Shown here: piece by piece, positions 1-8,011 of the stretch
Position numbering within the stretch: position 1 is the stretch's first letter
Layout: every line of letters starts with the position of its first letter
Assembly (NCBI GenBank): GCA_030833145.1
Contig: JAURHT010000026.1
Span: 1-19,037, forward strand
Direction of reading: 5' to 3'
DNA length: 19,037 bases
DNA from: Aquirufa sp.
GTDB lineage: Bacteria > Bacteroidota > Bacteroidia > Cytophagales > Spirosomataceae
Made by a program: the position numbers and the translations under genes
Notes under the pieces: model-generated
What the model was told of the DNA's origin: nothing
The model's database searches: none
The model's input: the letters and a program-made list of their open reading frames with translations, nothing else

Positions 1-27
1 CACCACGAGCACGCGTATATTTTTCAT
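1..27 (-). CDS. Start of a divergent gene, possibly a response regulator (partial)
   Basis: Read on the minus strand, the first 27 bases form an ATG followed by eight codons and run off the window edge: M-K-N-I-R-V-L-V-V. A short basic start followed by a hydrophobic beta strand is how many CheY-like receiver domains begin, but nine residues cannot distinguish that from a Rossmann-type enzyme. The start is divergent from the esterase gene, with only about 33-70 bases between them, so the two probably share a promoter region. I saw no -7 box in that gap. Existence of the gene is plausible and its function is a guess. Confidence 0.35.
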
Positions 28-95
28 GTTAATCGATTTAGACTCGTAAATTAGGAAGAATGATTAGAATAATCGAATCTTCGCCTTTACAAATT

Positions 96-1973
96 ATGCG
101 CTACATCCTTATTTTCTTGCTACTAGGTTCTTTGGGTCTTCAAGCCCAAAACAAATCAGGTATCACAGGCAAGCCTGATACGTCCTTTACGAATTATTCG
201 GCTTTGAGAATGGTTTCCAAACAGGATCCTTCTATTCGCCTAGCGGATTATCAAAGTGCAAAGACTCAATTGCATAGTTTTGTTTACAAAACTATGGGTA
301 CACGGAAACTGGTAGTGGATGAATATGCGGTCTCTTCCACTCGCAAGCTGCCTACCCTGGTATTTTTTCATGGGGGCGGCTGGAGAACGGGGCATCGTTC
401 ACAGCATATTCCGTTAGCTAAAGCCTTAGCAGATCGCGGATACCGGGTCTTTTTAGTGGAATACCGCTTATCCACAGAGGCTTTATATCCCGCGGCGATG
501 CTAGACGCACAAGCGGCACTTCAATGGGTTTCGAAACGAAAAAATGTGGGCGAAATCTATGTAGGGGGGTATTCAGCTGGGGGCCAAATGGCTGCGCTAC
601 TCGGTTCCGTCCAAGAGGAGAATACGTATGGTAAAGGAGTGAAAGTCGCTGGGGTTATTGATATCGATGGTATCTTGGCTTTTATTCACCCGGAATCAGG
701 AGAGGGCGATGATAGTAAGCGAACCTCAGCGGCAACGTATTATTTTGGCTATAATAAGGTAGAGGGCGAAGCTATTTGGAAGGAAGGTTCCGCTTTAAGC
801 CATGTTACAAAAGGCGATCCGCCTGTATTATTCCTAAATTCTACTGATGAGCGAATGCATGCAGGGCGCGATGATTTTATGCGAAAAATGACTGATTTCG
901 GTATACATACGGAGTATCATACGTTTGAAAATTCGCATCACACGTTTGTTTTAATGAATCACTGGTTCGAACAGGTAGTGGACCGAATGGATCGTTTTAT
1001 GCGCAAACGTTTTGTGGTGGGAACCGATTTCAAGACGATACAATCCGCAGTGGATGCAGCGCGTCCGGGGCAAGAAATATTTATCAAAAATGGCGACTAC
1101 CGCGAGAAAGTATTCATCGATTCGCTGAAGCACCACTTGTCTTTTGTGGGTGAAAGCAGGGATGGTGTCGTGTTGCGGGAGTCGATTGCGCGGGATATTT
1201 GGCGTTGTTCGAATCCAGATGACTATGGTGCGGGCGTGTTGAATATCAAAGGGCACGATTTGTCATTCCGGAATATGACTATTTTAAATGAATATGGATT
1301 TACGGCGACGAAAGATGTGACGATTCCTTGTTTGAATGAGGCGGGAAAGGAAACGATCACGACAGTTCAAAAATATGCGTTACCAAGAGAGAAAGGGGAG
1401 AAAGAGGGTGAGAAGATCGTTCGAGTAGATGGCCATCAATTTGCAGTACGTACGATGCCCGGTGCCACACGCTTGTCTTTTGAGCATTGCACGATGCGTT
1501 CTGGTGGGGGAGACACGGTGAGCCCTTGGGATGTTAATGCGGGAATGTATTATTTGAATGATTGTTTAATCGAAGGAGGAGTGGATTTGTATTGTCCACG
1601 GGGATATGCCTTGGCTGAGAATTGCACTTTTGTGTGCCATAATACGAGCGCAGCGATTTGGCACGATGGCTCTGGAGAACAAGGGGCGAAGACTGTTTTG
1701 AAAAATTGTCGCTTTCTGGGGGATCCAGGGTATAAATTAGGCCGTTACCACCGCGAGGCACAGTTTTATCTTTTTAATTGTTCTTTTGATAAGAATATGG
1801 CAGATGCGCCTATCTATCAGTCGGGCGATCGAGTGCTCAATTGGGGTCATCGCGTTTATTATGTGGATAGTCATCGGGATGGAAGCGACTTTGCTTGGCA
1901 TAAAAATAACACCTCGGTGAAGGCTAGCGAATTGACGTTCAAGACGATTTTTGGAGAAAAATGGAAAAAATAA
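96..1973 (+). CDS. Secreted alpha/beta-hydrolase esterase fused to pectin methylesterase (CE8)
   Basis: Predicted two-domain exported carbohydrate esterase. Numbering here counts from the longer start at 60. The in-frame ATG at 96 (residue 13) is preferred because it begins a clean signal peptide, MRYILIFLLLGSLGLQAQ, closely matching the signal of the GH105 protein at 15521. The start at 60 has a weak AGGA upstream and would place 12 polar residues before the signal. Residues 95-315 are an alpha/beta hydrolase: oxyanion motif HGGGW 104-108, nucleophile motif GYSAG 170-174 (Ser172), likely acid Asp263 and catalytic His293 or His294. Residues 316-637 look like a pectinesterase right-handed beta-helix: TIQSAVDAA 326-334, FAVRT 461-465, and GVDLYCPRG 507-515, which resembles the pectinesterase GxVDFIFG site (Asp509). 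Inferred role: removing acyl (probably acetyl) and methyl esters from pectin before lyase or hydrolase attack. It probably stands alone, since a promoter precedes the next gene. Domain assignment is firm; the exact ester specificity is inferred. Confidence 0.85.
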   Translation: MRYILIFLLLGSLGLQAQNKSGITGKPDTSFTNYSALRMVSKQDPSIRLADYQSAKTQLHSFVYKTMGTRKLVVDEYAVSSTRKLPTLVFFHGGGWRTGHRSQHIPLAKALADRGYRVFLVEYRLSTEALYPAAMLDAQAALQWVSKRKNVGEIYVGGYSAGGQMAALLGSVQEENTYGKGVKVAGVIDIDGILAFIHPESGEGDDSKRTSAATYYFGYNKVEGEAIWKEGSALSHVTKGDPPVLFLNSTDERMHAGRDDFMRKMTDFGIHTEYHTFENSHHTFVLMNHWFEQVVDRMDRFMRKRFVVGTDFKTIQSAVDAARPGQEIFIKNGDYREKVFIDSLKHHLSFVGESRDGVVLRESIARDIWRCSNPDDYGAGVLNIKGHDLSFRNMTILNEYGFTATKDVTIPCLNEAGKETITTVQKYALPREKGEKEGEKIVRVDGHQFAVRTMPGATRLSFEHCTMRSGGGDTVSPWDVNAGMYYLNDCLIEGGVDLYCPRGYALAENCTFVCHNTSAAIWHDGSGEQGAKTVLKNCRFLGDPGYKLGRYHREAQFYLFNCSFDKNMADAPIYQSGDRVLNWGHRVYYVDSHRDGSDFAWHKNNTSVKASELTFKTIFGEKWKK

Positions 1974-1977
1974 TTTA

Positions 1978-2004
1978 TTGTATCATTAAAATACATTAAC
2001 TTTG
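1978..2004 (+). promoter_or_regulatory. Bacteroidota-type promoter for the TIM-barrel gene
   Basis: TAACTTTG at 1997-2004 matches the Bacteroidota -7 consensus TAnnTTTG exactly, and a TTG at 1978-1980 lies 16 bases upstream as a possible -33 element. The start codon follows 25 bases after the -7 box. The TTG lies inside a 13-bp sequence that recurs upstream of the gene at 12627. Confidence 0.6.
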
Positions 2005-2029
2005 TTCTGTTACCTCTAAACTTATCAAA

Positions 2030-2920
2030 ATGAACTCGAGAAGAAGATTTCTTCAGCAGTCTAGCGCTTTTCTGGCTGCTAGCCTTTTAGCACCTCGTTT
2101 TATGTCTGCTCAATCGTTTACTAGCCGTCCGGTGGGTATTCAGTTGTTTACCTTTTTTGGAAAATTCGACCAAGATGTAAAAGGGAATTTGCAGAAGATT
2201 GCGGAGCTAGGTTACACCGAAATTGAATCGGCTTTCTCGATGTTACCCGGTTTTTACGGGATGAAAGGCAAAGAGTTTATGGCCTTGAACAAGGATTTAG
2301 GATTGAATTGGGTTTCACACCACGTGGTGGGAGCACCCTTGAAACCTCGTCCTGGGATGGACATGTCGCGTTTTCCTAAGATGATTAATTTGCGTGATGA
2401 TGCGCAGCAAGCGGTGGATAATGCAGCGGAGGCAGGTGTGAAATATCTAGTTTGCGCGAATACGCCGATTGAGACAAAGGATGAGGTTTCTGCTTCGGTG
2501 GCTTCGATGTACAAGGCGGCAGAATTAGCAAAGAAAGCAGGGCTTACGTTCTGTTACCATAACCACGATGCAGAATTTAAAGTTGTAGATGGCCAAAAAG
2601 CGTTCGACGTATTCACTTCTCAAATCTCAGCCGACTTGTTAAAGTTTGAATTGGATTTAGGATGGGCATCGAAAGCAGGTGTGGATCCAGTGGAATTGTT
2701 CAAACAACATCCAGGACGTTTCCCTTTATGCCATATCAAAGACTTTGACTCAGAATTTAAAAATATTCTCCCAGTGGGAGAGGGTGTGGTGAACTACAAG
2801 CGCATTTTCGATGCAGCAAAATCAGGAGGCCTTGAGCACTTCTTTGTAGAACACGATTTCCCGAAAGACGCTTTCGAAAGCCTTCGAATCAGTAAAAAGG
2901 CTTTGGACGCAATTTTATAA
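2030..2920 (+). CDS. Tat-exported sugar phosphate isomerase/epimerase-like TIM barrel
   Basis: A 296-residue protein of the xylose isomerase-like TIM-barrel superfamily (AP endonuclease 2 / sugar isomerase-epimerase fold). The N-terminus carries a twin-arginine signal, SRRRFLQ at residues 3-9, followed by a hydrophobic stretch and a likely cleavage near AQS (27-29), so the folded protein is probably moved to the periplasm by Tat. Candidate metal and substrate residues occur at the usual strand ends: YHNHD 176-180, ELDLGW 207-212, HIKDFD 235-240 and VEHD 273-276. Tat export fits a protein that folds around a metal in the cytoplasm. Family members act on free sugars, inositols or keto-sugars; the substrate here cannot be read from sequence. 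It has its own promoter and ends before a strong bidirectional terminator. The preceding pectin esterase suggests, but does not prove, a role with plant-derived sugars. Confidence 0.85.
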   Translation: MNSRRRFLQQSSAFLAASLLAPRFMSAQSFTSRPVGIQLFTFFGKFDQDVKGNLQKIAELGYTEIESAFSMLPGFYGMKGKEFMALNKDLGLNWVSHHVVGAPLKPRPGMDMSRFPKMINLRDDAQQAVDNAAEAGVKYLVCANTPIETKDEVSASVASMYKAAELAKKAGLTFCYHNHDAEFKVVDGQKAFDVFTSQISADLLKFELDLGWASKAGVDPVELFKQHPGRFPLCHIKDFDSEFKNILPVGEGVVNYKRIFDAAKSGGLEHFFVEHDFPKDAFESLRISKKALDAIL

Positions 2921-2967
2921 TCCGCCTAACGGTTTTTTAGTGTTTAATGATTGAATTTTGATTCTGG

Positions 2968-2998
2968 AAAAACATCCCCTGTTGGGGGATGTTTTTTT
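2968..2998. terminator. Bidirectional intrinsic terminator between convergent genes
   Basis: A hairpin with arms AACATCCCC and GGGGATGTT around a short T/G loop is flanked by an A-run on the left and seven T residues on the right, so it works as an intrinsic terminator for transcripts from either side. It separates the plus-strand TIM-barrel gene from the minus-strand GH13 gene, whose TAA stop lies inside the T-run. The hairpin core resembles the ATCCCC/GGGGAT palindromes of the intergenic repeats elsewhere in the window. Confidence 0.9.
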
Positions 2999-4913
2999 AT
3001 TTTAGGACATAAAATTGGTACGGCGCAAAAGCCAAATGATCATGATCCATTCCGATTTGAATCGTTTTTCCTGACCACAAATCTTTCATAGTTGTCGCTC
3101 GTTCTCCATAGGCACCTAACATATAATAGGTCACCTCTTGTGGTTCAGCACTGAAGTTGAATAAGAAATATACTTTTTCGCCGTTCAAATAACGCTCAAA
3201 ACCGATGATCGAATTGTTGTGCACCTCTAACCAATGAATATTTTTCAAGTCAGCCACCACTTTTAGTGATTTACGCAGCTTAATTAATTTCTGTAGGTTG
3301 GAGAATACTTGATTTTCTACCGTTTTCGGTGAATCGACCGCCGCATTCTTTTCCCAATCAATAATCGGGCGGTGCATCCAGCGGTTATCGTATGATTTGC
3401 CTGGATCTTGTAAGTAGGTATAATCATTTGTGTATGCCGCTTCATCGCCATAGAATAACATAGGAACTCCACCTACGAATAGACTTTGCGCTTGCATCAT
3501 CGTAATTTTATCGATGGAGGTTTGGATCGCCGCAGCATTTTTTGAGGCGATGGCCTTTTCTAAACCGCATAATGAGGCCAAAGAACCAGACAGGCGTGCG
3601 TCCTGTGTTTTGGGATTTACCGCAAATAAGGCTCCAGTGGCAGGTGACTCGATGCCGCCGCTGTAATAGTTTTTGATGTAGGAGCGGTGATCGTAGGGGT
3701 TGAATCCAGCGTGCTGGATCATCCAGTCGTCATAACCTAAGCCGATATCATCGTGGCAGCGGGTATAAGTTAACCAGGTCGCGCCTTTCGGTTTGCGCAA
3801 TAACTCATTTTGGGCGGTGCGCATCACGCGTATATCGCCGGTAGCTAGCGCGTCCCATTGAACCGCCATTTGCGTGGCGTTATAGGCAAAATCGCACTCG
3901 TGTGTTGCGAAACGACCTGTTCCAAAGTATTCCATAATCTGGGCTGGAGCCACAATAGCCTCGCCCAAAATAGCCATACCTGGCGTAGCCACTTCCACGC
4001 ACATTTTAATCAATTGTAATAATTGGTGCGCTTCAGGAAGGTTTTGGCAGGCGGTTCCCATTTGTTTCCAAATGAAAGCTGGCGCATCGATGCGTACTAC
4101 ATCTACGCCTAGGTTTGCGTAGTAAAATACGTTTGCGAGCATTTCTACAAATACTTTCGGGTTTGTATAATTCAAATCCCATTGGTAATGATGGAAAACT
4201 GTCATCACCCATTTGTCCATTTTTTCGTCATAGGTAAAACTTCCGGGAGAGCTTTCTGGGAAAATCTCCGGCATGGTTTCCTCCATCGCATCCGGAATGC
4301 GACGGTCGTCATACATATAGAAATAGTCTTGGTATTCTTTGATGCCTGCTTTTGCAAGTTTAGCCCATTCATGGTGATGCGACGTGTGGTTTAACACGAT
4401 ATCGATCATCAAGTACATGTCTTTTTGTTGTAGGGCCTGTTGGAACTCGCGCAAATCTTCAATCGTCCCTAACTTCTCCTCCACCACACGGAAATCTTCC
4501 ACCGCATATCCGCCATCACTTTCGCCCTCTGGACTTTTGAATAAAGGCATTAAGTGAAGAAAATTCACGCCTAACTTCTCTAAATAAGGAAGCTTTGCGG
4601 GTAAATCGGTGATTTTCCCAGCAAAACGATCCACATATAAACTCATTCCCACCAGATCTTGGCTCAAAAACCAATTCTCCTCTTTCTTCGCTTTCGCCTC
4701 ATCCCGCTTTTTCAGTTCCGGACTGCGATCCGTATAGGCTTGAAAAATAGTTTGAATCAAATCCGAGAATAATGGACTGTCCCCATAAATCGCTCTAAAG
4801 TGGTTATGGATATCATCTAGATTAGCTGTCAATCGTTCTTGAAAGCTAGCGTCCTTAATTTTATACGTTTTTACAAGCGCATTTGCCTGTTTTTGAAGAG
4901 CGGAATTGTACAC
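2997..4913 (-). CDS. Amylosucrase or sucrose hydrolase (GH13 subfamily 4)
   Basis: At 638 residues this matches Neisseria polysaccharea amylosucrase (about 636) in length and architecture: an all-helical N-domain (about 1-85), a (beta/alpha)8 barrel with inserted domains, and a C-terminal beta domain. The catalytic set is intact: nucleophile Asp276 in RIDAPAF, acid/base Glu318 in GEAI, and Asp388 in CHDDIG. The salt-bridge pair that closes the glucosyl -1 pocket in amylosucrase is also present as Asp133 (SDGGY) and Arg511 (DNRWMHRP). The enzyme takes glucose from sucrose, releases fructose, and passes glucose to an alpha-glucan or to water. Residue Pro215 (TMPEIF) stands where I recall Arg226 in Neisseria amylosucrase, which may shift the balance toward hydrolysis. 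No signal peptide is seen, so it is cytosolic. It is last in a minus-strand operon, 6 bases after the fructokinase that would use its fructose. Generic alpha-amylase is unlikely. Confidence 0.87.
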   Translation of the reverse strand: MYNSALQKQANALVKTYKIKDASFQERLTANLDDIHNHFRAIYGDSPLFSDLIQTIFQAYTDRSPELKKRDEAKAKKEENWFLSQDLVGMSLYVDRFAGKITDLPAKLPYLEKLGVNFLHLMPLFKSPEGESDGGYAVEDFRVVEEKLGTIEDLREFQQALQQKDMYLMIDIVLNHTSHHHEWAKLAKAGIKEYQDYFYMYDDRRIPDAMEETMPEIFPESSPGSFTYDEKMDKWVMTVFHHYQWDLNYTNPKVFVEMLANVFYYANLGVDVVRIDAPAFIWKQMGTACQNLPEAHQLLQLIKMCVEVATPGMAILGEAIVAPAQIMEYFGTGRFATHECDFAYNATQMAVQWDALATGDIRVMRTAQNELLRKPKGATWLTYTRCHDDIGLGYDDWMIQHAGFNPYDHRSYIKNYYSGGIESPATGALFAVNPKTQDARLSGSLASLCGLEKAIASKNAAAIQTSIDKITMMQAQSLFVGGVPMLFYGDEAAYTNDYTYLQDPGKSYDNRWMHRPIIDWEKNAAVDSPKTVENQVFSNLQKLIKLRKSLKVVADLKNIHWLEVHNNSIIGFERYLNGEKVYFLFNFSAEPQEVTYYMLGAYGERATTMKDLWSGKTIQIGMDHDHLAFAPYQFYVLK

Positions 4914-4919
4914 AGTTTA

Positions 4920-5861
4920 TTAATTAAAAATACTATTATTTAAATTTTTGAAGGCTTCCATGGCGCCTAGGTATTCACATGTTCTAGCACCTGCCTTATT
5001 AGCGTTTTCTACGATCTTTTTCCAGGCTGCAAAATCAAGGTTCTGGATATTTAATCCATCTAATTGATAAAGCACAGCCCCCACAAAGGCATCACCAGCT
5101 CCCGTCGTATCGACTGGTTTCACTGGAATGCTTGGAATAATGTAGGTTTTGCCCTCTAATCCTAATAAAGTCCCCTCTTTTCCTAAGGTAATCGCGAATA
5201 CGCCAGGACAGATTTCCAATAAGGCTTCAGTCGCTTTCTCTAAGGTTTCTGTTTCTGTAATTAACATCGCCTCTTCATCTGATAGCTTCGTAAAATCAGC
5301 TTCTTTCAAGAAGAGTAAACTTTGCTTAATGAAGGATGGTATTTTATCGCCAAACAATAAATGACGGTAATTAGGGTCAAAACTGATGATTTTGCCATCT
5401 TTTTTCGCCCGGTCTTTCAAGGAATAATAGGCCGTATTTAAAGGTCCTGATAAGAAAGCAGTTGCCGATCCGAAGTGAACGATGTTTACACCAGCTAAAT
5501 CGATTGCTGCCACTTCTGCTTCCGTTAGTTCTGCATCTGCGCCCCTGTTAAAAACGAAATCACGTTCTCCATCTAACATCAAGGAAACGAAGGCAAAAGT
5601 CGTAAAGGTCCGAGGGTCCAAGTGAACGTGTTTCGTATTCACGTTGAAATCTTGCATCACGGAGATCATTTGACGTCCAAAAGGATCATTTCCCACTTTC
5701 GCACTCAAGCTCACTTCGCCGCCCAAGGCGCCGATGGCGGCTGCTACGTTTGTGGGAGCTCCTCCCGGTTTCTTTAAGAAATTTTGACCGTCTGAAAGGC
5801 TAGAACCCTTGTCAGTACAAATCATATCAATCAAGGCTTCGCCTATACAAATGACACTCAT
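4920..5861 (-). CDS. Fructokinase (PfkB family)
   Basis: A 313-residue PfkB/ribokinase-family sugar kinase, expected to phosphorylate fructose to fructose 6-phosphate with ATP. The N-terminal motif CIGEALIDM (5-13) and the sugar-binding loop GGAPTN (33-38) are typical of bacterial fructokinases. The ATP-site signature DTTGAGDAF is at 251-259 with catalytic base Asp257. The stretch TTFAFVSLMLDGERDF (87-102) also resembles fructokinases more than 2-keto-3-deoxygluconate kinases. The start codon overlaps the stop of the transporter gene by ATGA, implying translational coupling, and the GH13 gene follows after 6 bases. Transporter, sucrose-splitting enzyme and fructose kinase form a complete sucrose pathway. 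A KDG kinase for the pectin pathway is the main alternative and is less likely given the neighbours. Confidence 0.87.
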   Translation of the reverse strand: MSVICIGEALIDMICTDKGSSLSDGQNFLKKPGGAPTNVAAAIGALGGEVSLSAKVGNDPFGRQMISVMQDFNVNTKHVHLDPRTFTTFAFVSLMLDGERDFVFNRGADAELTEAEVAAIDLAGVNIVHFGSATAFLSGPLNTAYYSLKDRAKKDGKIISFDPNYRHLLFGDKIPSFIKQSLLFLKEADFTKLSDEEAMLITETETLEKATEALLEICPGVFAITLGKEGTLLGLEGKTYIIPSIPVKPVDTTGAGDAFVGAVLYQLDGLNIQNLDFAAWKKIVENANKAGARTCEYLGAMEAFKNLNNSIFN

Positions 5862-7168
5862 GCGGATTGTTTAGATGGGGATGGTTGAATAAAGGCAGTC
5901 GCTAGGGCTGCAATGGCTAATAAAGCTCCTGCAAAGGTAATCGCATTTCTGGGATCGTTGTCTAAAAAATGCTTTAAAATAAAGCCAAATGATAGATTTT
6001 GTAGAATCATCGGGATCACAATCATCATATTGATGATACCCATATAGACACCGTAACGTTCCTTAGGAATATCGCTAACCACCAGTAAATAAGGGATTCC
6101 CATCATACTTGCCCAACCAATTCCGAAGCCCGAAATGGCGAAAAACAACAGGTTCTTATTCTCGATGTGAGGGAAAGCGAGGAAACCTGCAGCGGCTAAA
6201 ATAAGGCAGATCATGTGCACGGATTTGGCACCATATTTTTTCGCAAAACCTGCTAATGCTAAAGCCGACAAGAAAGTAACAATATTGTACCAACCATTCA
6301 CTAAACCCGTCCAAGAAACGGCCTTTTCATACAATTCCGGATTGTCCTTAGGTGTTGCATTCCAAACAGAAAGGGCGATACTCTTCGAGGAATTTTGCCA
6401 ATAACAAAACAAGGCATACCACTGAAATAAGTACACTAACGCTAATTGCCACATCACTTTAGGCATTTCACCTATCGCGTGGAAAATTTCGAATATAGAT
6501 TCTAAAACGTTCGATTTGCGTGAACGAATCTCTTTTAATTCCTCGGCAGTCGGTTCGATTTCCGAGGTGGTGTGCATACTCCACCAGATGGATCCGATGG
6601 AACAAACGGCCCCCAAGAAGAAAGAGGCGTATACCCAGGTAGGCAATGAACCTGTTTTGCCGATGAAGATCATGGGGAAGATGAAGAGGGAAAGGTTGGC
6701 TAAGGTTTGGCCAAAACCCGTGAAAAAACTCTGCATCTGAAAGCCTGTCGGCTGTTGATCGTCATTTAATTTATCTGCAACAAAGGCACGATATGGCTCC
6801 ATTGCCGTATTATTTCCGGCATCTAAGATCCACAATAAACTAGCAGCCATCCACAAAGAGGACGAAAAAGGATAAAGTAAAAGGCAAATGCTACACAACA
6901 AGGCGCCTATAAAGAAATAGGGCTTGCGACGACCCCACTTAGGATGCCAGGTGCTATCACTCATTGCACCGATGAAAGGTTGGATTAATAAACCAGTTAC
7001 AGGTCCAGCCAGGTTTAATAGAGGTATTTCGTCCGGACTAGCCCCCAGGAAATCATAGATGGGATTGACAGCGCTTTGCTGCAACCCGAAACTGTATTGA
7101 ATACCAAAAAAGCCAACGTTCATGTTGACGATCTGACTAAAACTTAAGGAGGGTTTCCAATTGGACAT
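5858..7168 (-). CDS. MFS sugar transporter, probable sucrose importer (GPH/SLC45-like)
   Basis: A 436-residue integral inner-membrane protein with about 12 hydrophobic segments. The ATG at 7168 ([10 protein letters not shown]) is chosen; an ATG 18 codons upstream would add an atypical extension. Between the second and third helices it carries the MFS loop in the form GAMSDS...WGRRKPYF (GRRKP at 79-83), and the early [16 protein letters not shown] region resembles the GPH/SLC45-type group that includes sucrose/H+ symporters. It heads the minus-strand operon, overlaps the fructokinase by ATGA, and is followed by the sucrose-splitting GH13 enzyme. Sucrose is therefore the best substrate guess, although maltose and related disaccharides cannot be excluded. 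The 86-base gap upstream should hold its promoter, but I could not identify a good -7 box there. Membrane-transporter identity is secure; the substrate is inferred from context. Confidence 0.82.
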   Translation of the reverse strand: MSNWKPSLSFSQIVNMNVGFFGIQYSFGLQQSAVNPIYDFLGASPDEIPLLNLAGPVTGLLIQPFIGAMSDSTWHPKWGRRKPYFFIGALLCSICLLLYPFSSSLWMAASLLWILDAGNNTAMEPYRAFVADKLNDDQQPTGFQMQSFFTGFGQTLANLSLFIFPMIFIGKTGSLPTWVYASFFLGAVCSIGSIWWSMHTTSEIEPTAEELKEIRSRKSNVLESIFEIFHAIGEMPKVMWQLALVYLFQWYALFCYWQNSSKSIALSVWNATPKDNPELYEKAVSWTGLVNGWYNIVTFLSALALAGFAKKYGAKSVHMICLILAAAGFLAFPHIENKNLLFFAISGFGIGWASMMGIPYLLVVSDIPKERYGVYMGIINMMIVIPMILQNLSFGFILKHFLDNDPRNAITFAGALLAIAALATAFIQPSPSKQSA

Positions 7169-7241
7169 GTCTGATAGGTTTATAAGTAGATTAAATTTAA
7201 TTATTCTCCACAAGACCTGCAAACTGTCCTACACTGTTGAC

Positions 7242-7267
7242 CTAATATTCTTGGCTAATATTCTTGG
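7242..7267. repeat. Perfect 13-bp tandem duplication over the SDR stop codon
   Basis: CTAATATTCTTGG occurs twice head to tail, at 7242-7254 and 7255-7267. On the minus strand the second copy encodes the last residues and TAG stop of the SDR (N-Q-E-Y-stop). The first copy lies just beyond the stop. It is a small slippage-type duplication with no visible effect on the protein. Confidence 0.9.
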
Positions 7268-7971
7268 TTAAGGGGGTGAATCATCAATTCATCGATTACC
7301 ACGTGCGCCGGTTGATTCATCACATAATAAATGCTATTCGCCATATCTTGTGGGCTCAACCAGCCTGCATGGGAAGGATCTCCTGAAGGGTCCGCATGAA
7401 AATGAGAGTCCACTAATCCAGAATAGATCGTGCTTACTTTGATCCCATCTCTTCTAACCTCTTTGCGCAGTGCTTCAGTGAACGCATGCTGCGCATATTT
7501 AGAGGCGCAATACAGTGATCCCCCATCAAAAACGCGCTTTGCCACATCGGACGCTATCGTGATGAGGTGGCCTTTTTTAGCAGATTTTAGGTGAGGAAGG
7601 GCTTTTTGGCAAAACAAAAAAGTCCCTTTTACATTCGTGTCAAACACTTGATCCCATTGCGCCGCAGTATAGGATTCCATAGGGCCAAAAGCCCCAATTC
7701 CCGCGTTATTGATCACAAAATCAATATGTCCAAAAGTGTGCACCGTTTTCTCCACCGCTTCCGAGACAAAAGCCTCGTCGGATACATCTCCATCGAAATA
7801 GAGTGGGCGATGTCCGATCTCTGTAATTTCTGCCGCTAGGTCTTTCAATTCGCCTTTATTACGCGCCACCAAACTTAATTGGAAGTTGTTTTTTGCTAGC
7901 AATAAGGCGAGCGCTCTGCCAATTCCGCGAGAGGCTCCAGTGATGATGGCGGTAGGAAGTGAATTTGACAT
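7255..7971 (-). CDS. Short-chain dehydrogenase/reductase (SDR)
   Basis: A 238-residue classical SDR, a cytosolic NAD(P)-dependent oxidoreductase. The cofactor motif TGASRGIG is at 11-18, the structural motif NNAG at 88-91, catalytic Ser141, and YCASK at 154-158 supplies catalytic Tyr154 and Lys158. ARN at 36-38, after the second strand, hints at NADPH preference because a basic residue follows the strand end. The substrate is unknown: family members reduce 3-oxoacyl thioesters, sugars, ketones and aldehydes, and nothing in the sequence decides. It is divergent from the lipid-kinase-like gene, with only about 40 bases between the starts. It lies 86 bases upstream of the sucrose operon on the same strand, so read-through into that operon is possible. 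No signal peptide is present. Confidence 0.87.
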   Translation of the reverse strand: MSNSLPTAIITGASRGIGRALALLLAKNNFQLSLVARNKGELKDLAAEITEIGHRPLYFDGDVSDEAFVSEAVEKTVHTFGHIDFVINNAGIGAFGPMESYTAAQWDQVFDTNVKGTFLFCQKALPHLKSAKKGHLITIASDVAKRVFDGGSLYCASKYAQHAFTEALRKEVRRDGIKVSTIYSGLVDSHFHADPSGDPSHAGWLSPQDMANSIYYVMNQPAHVVIDELMIHPLNQEY

Positions 7972-8011
7972 ATTGATTTATTTTATGTTAAATTTAAATA
8001 ATTCTATGATT

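Noticed and set aside
2997..4913. Plain alpha-amylase
   Set aside because: The N-terminal helical domain, 638-residue length, and Asp133/Arg511 pocket pair point to the amylosucrase subfamily.
4920..5861. PfkB kinase as the KDG kinase of the pectin pathway
   Set aside because: Its motifs and its coupling to a sucrose transporter and a sucrose-splitting enzyme fit fructokinase better.
7886..8011. Longer lipid-kinase start at 7886
   Set aside because: It overlaps the start of the divergent SDR gene and precedes the first Rossmann-like strand by over 40 residues.
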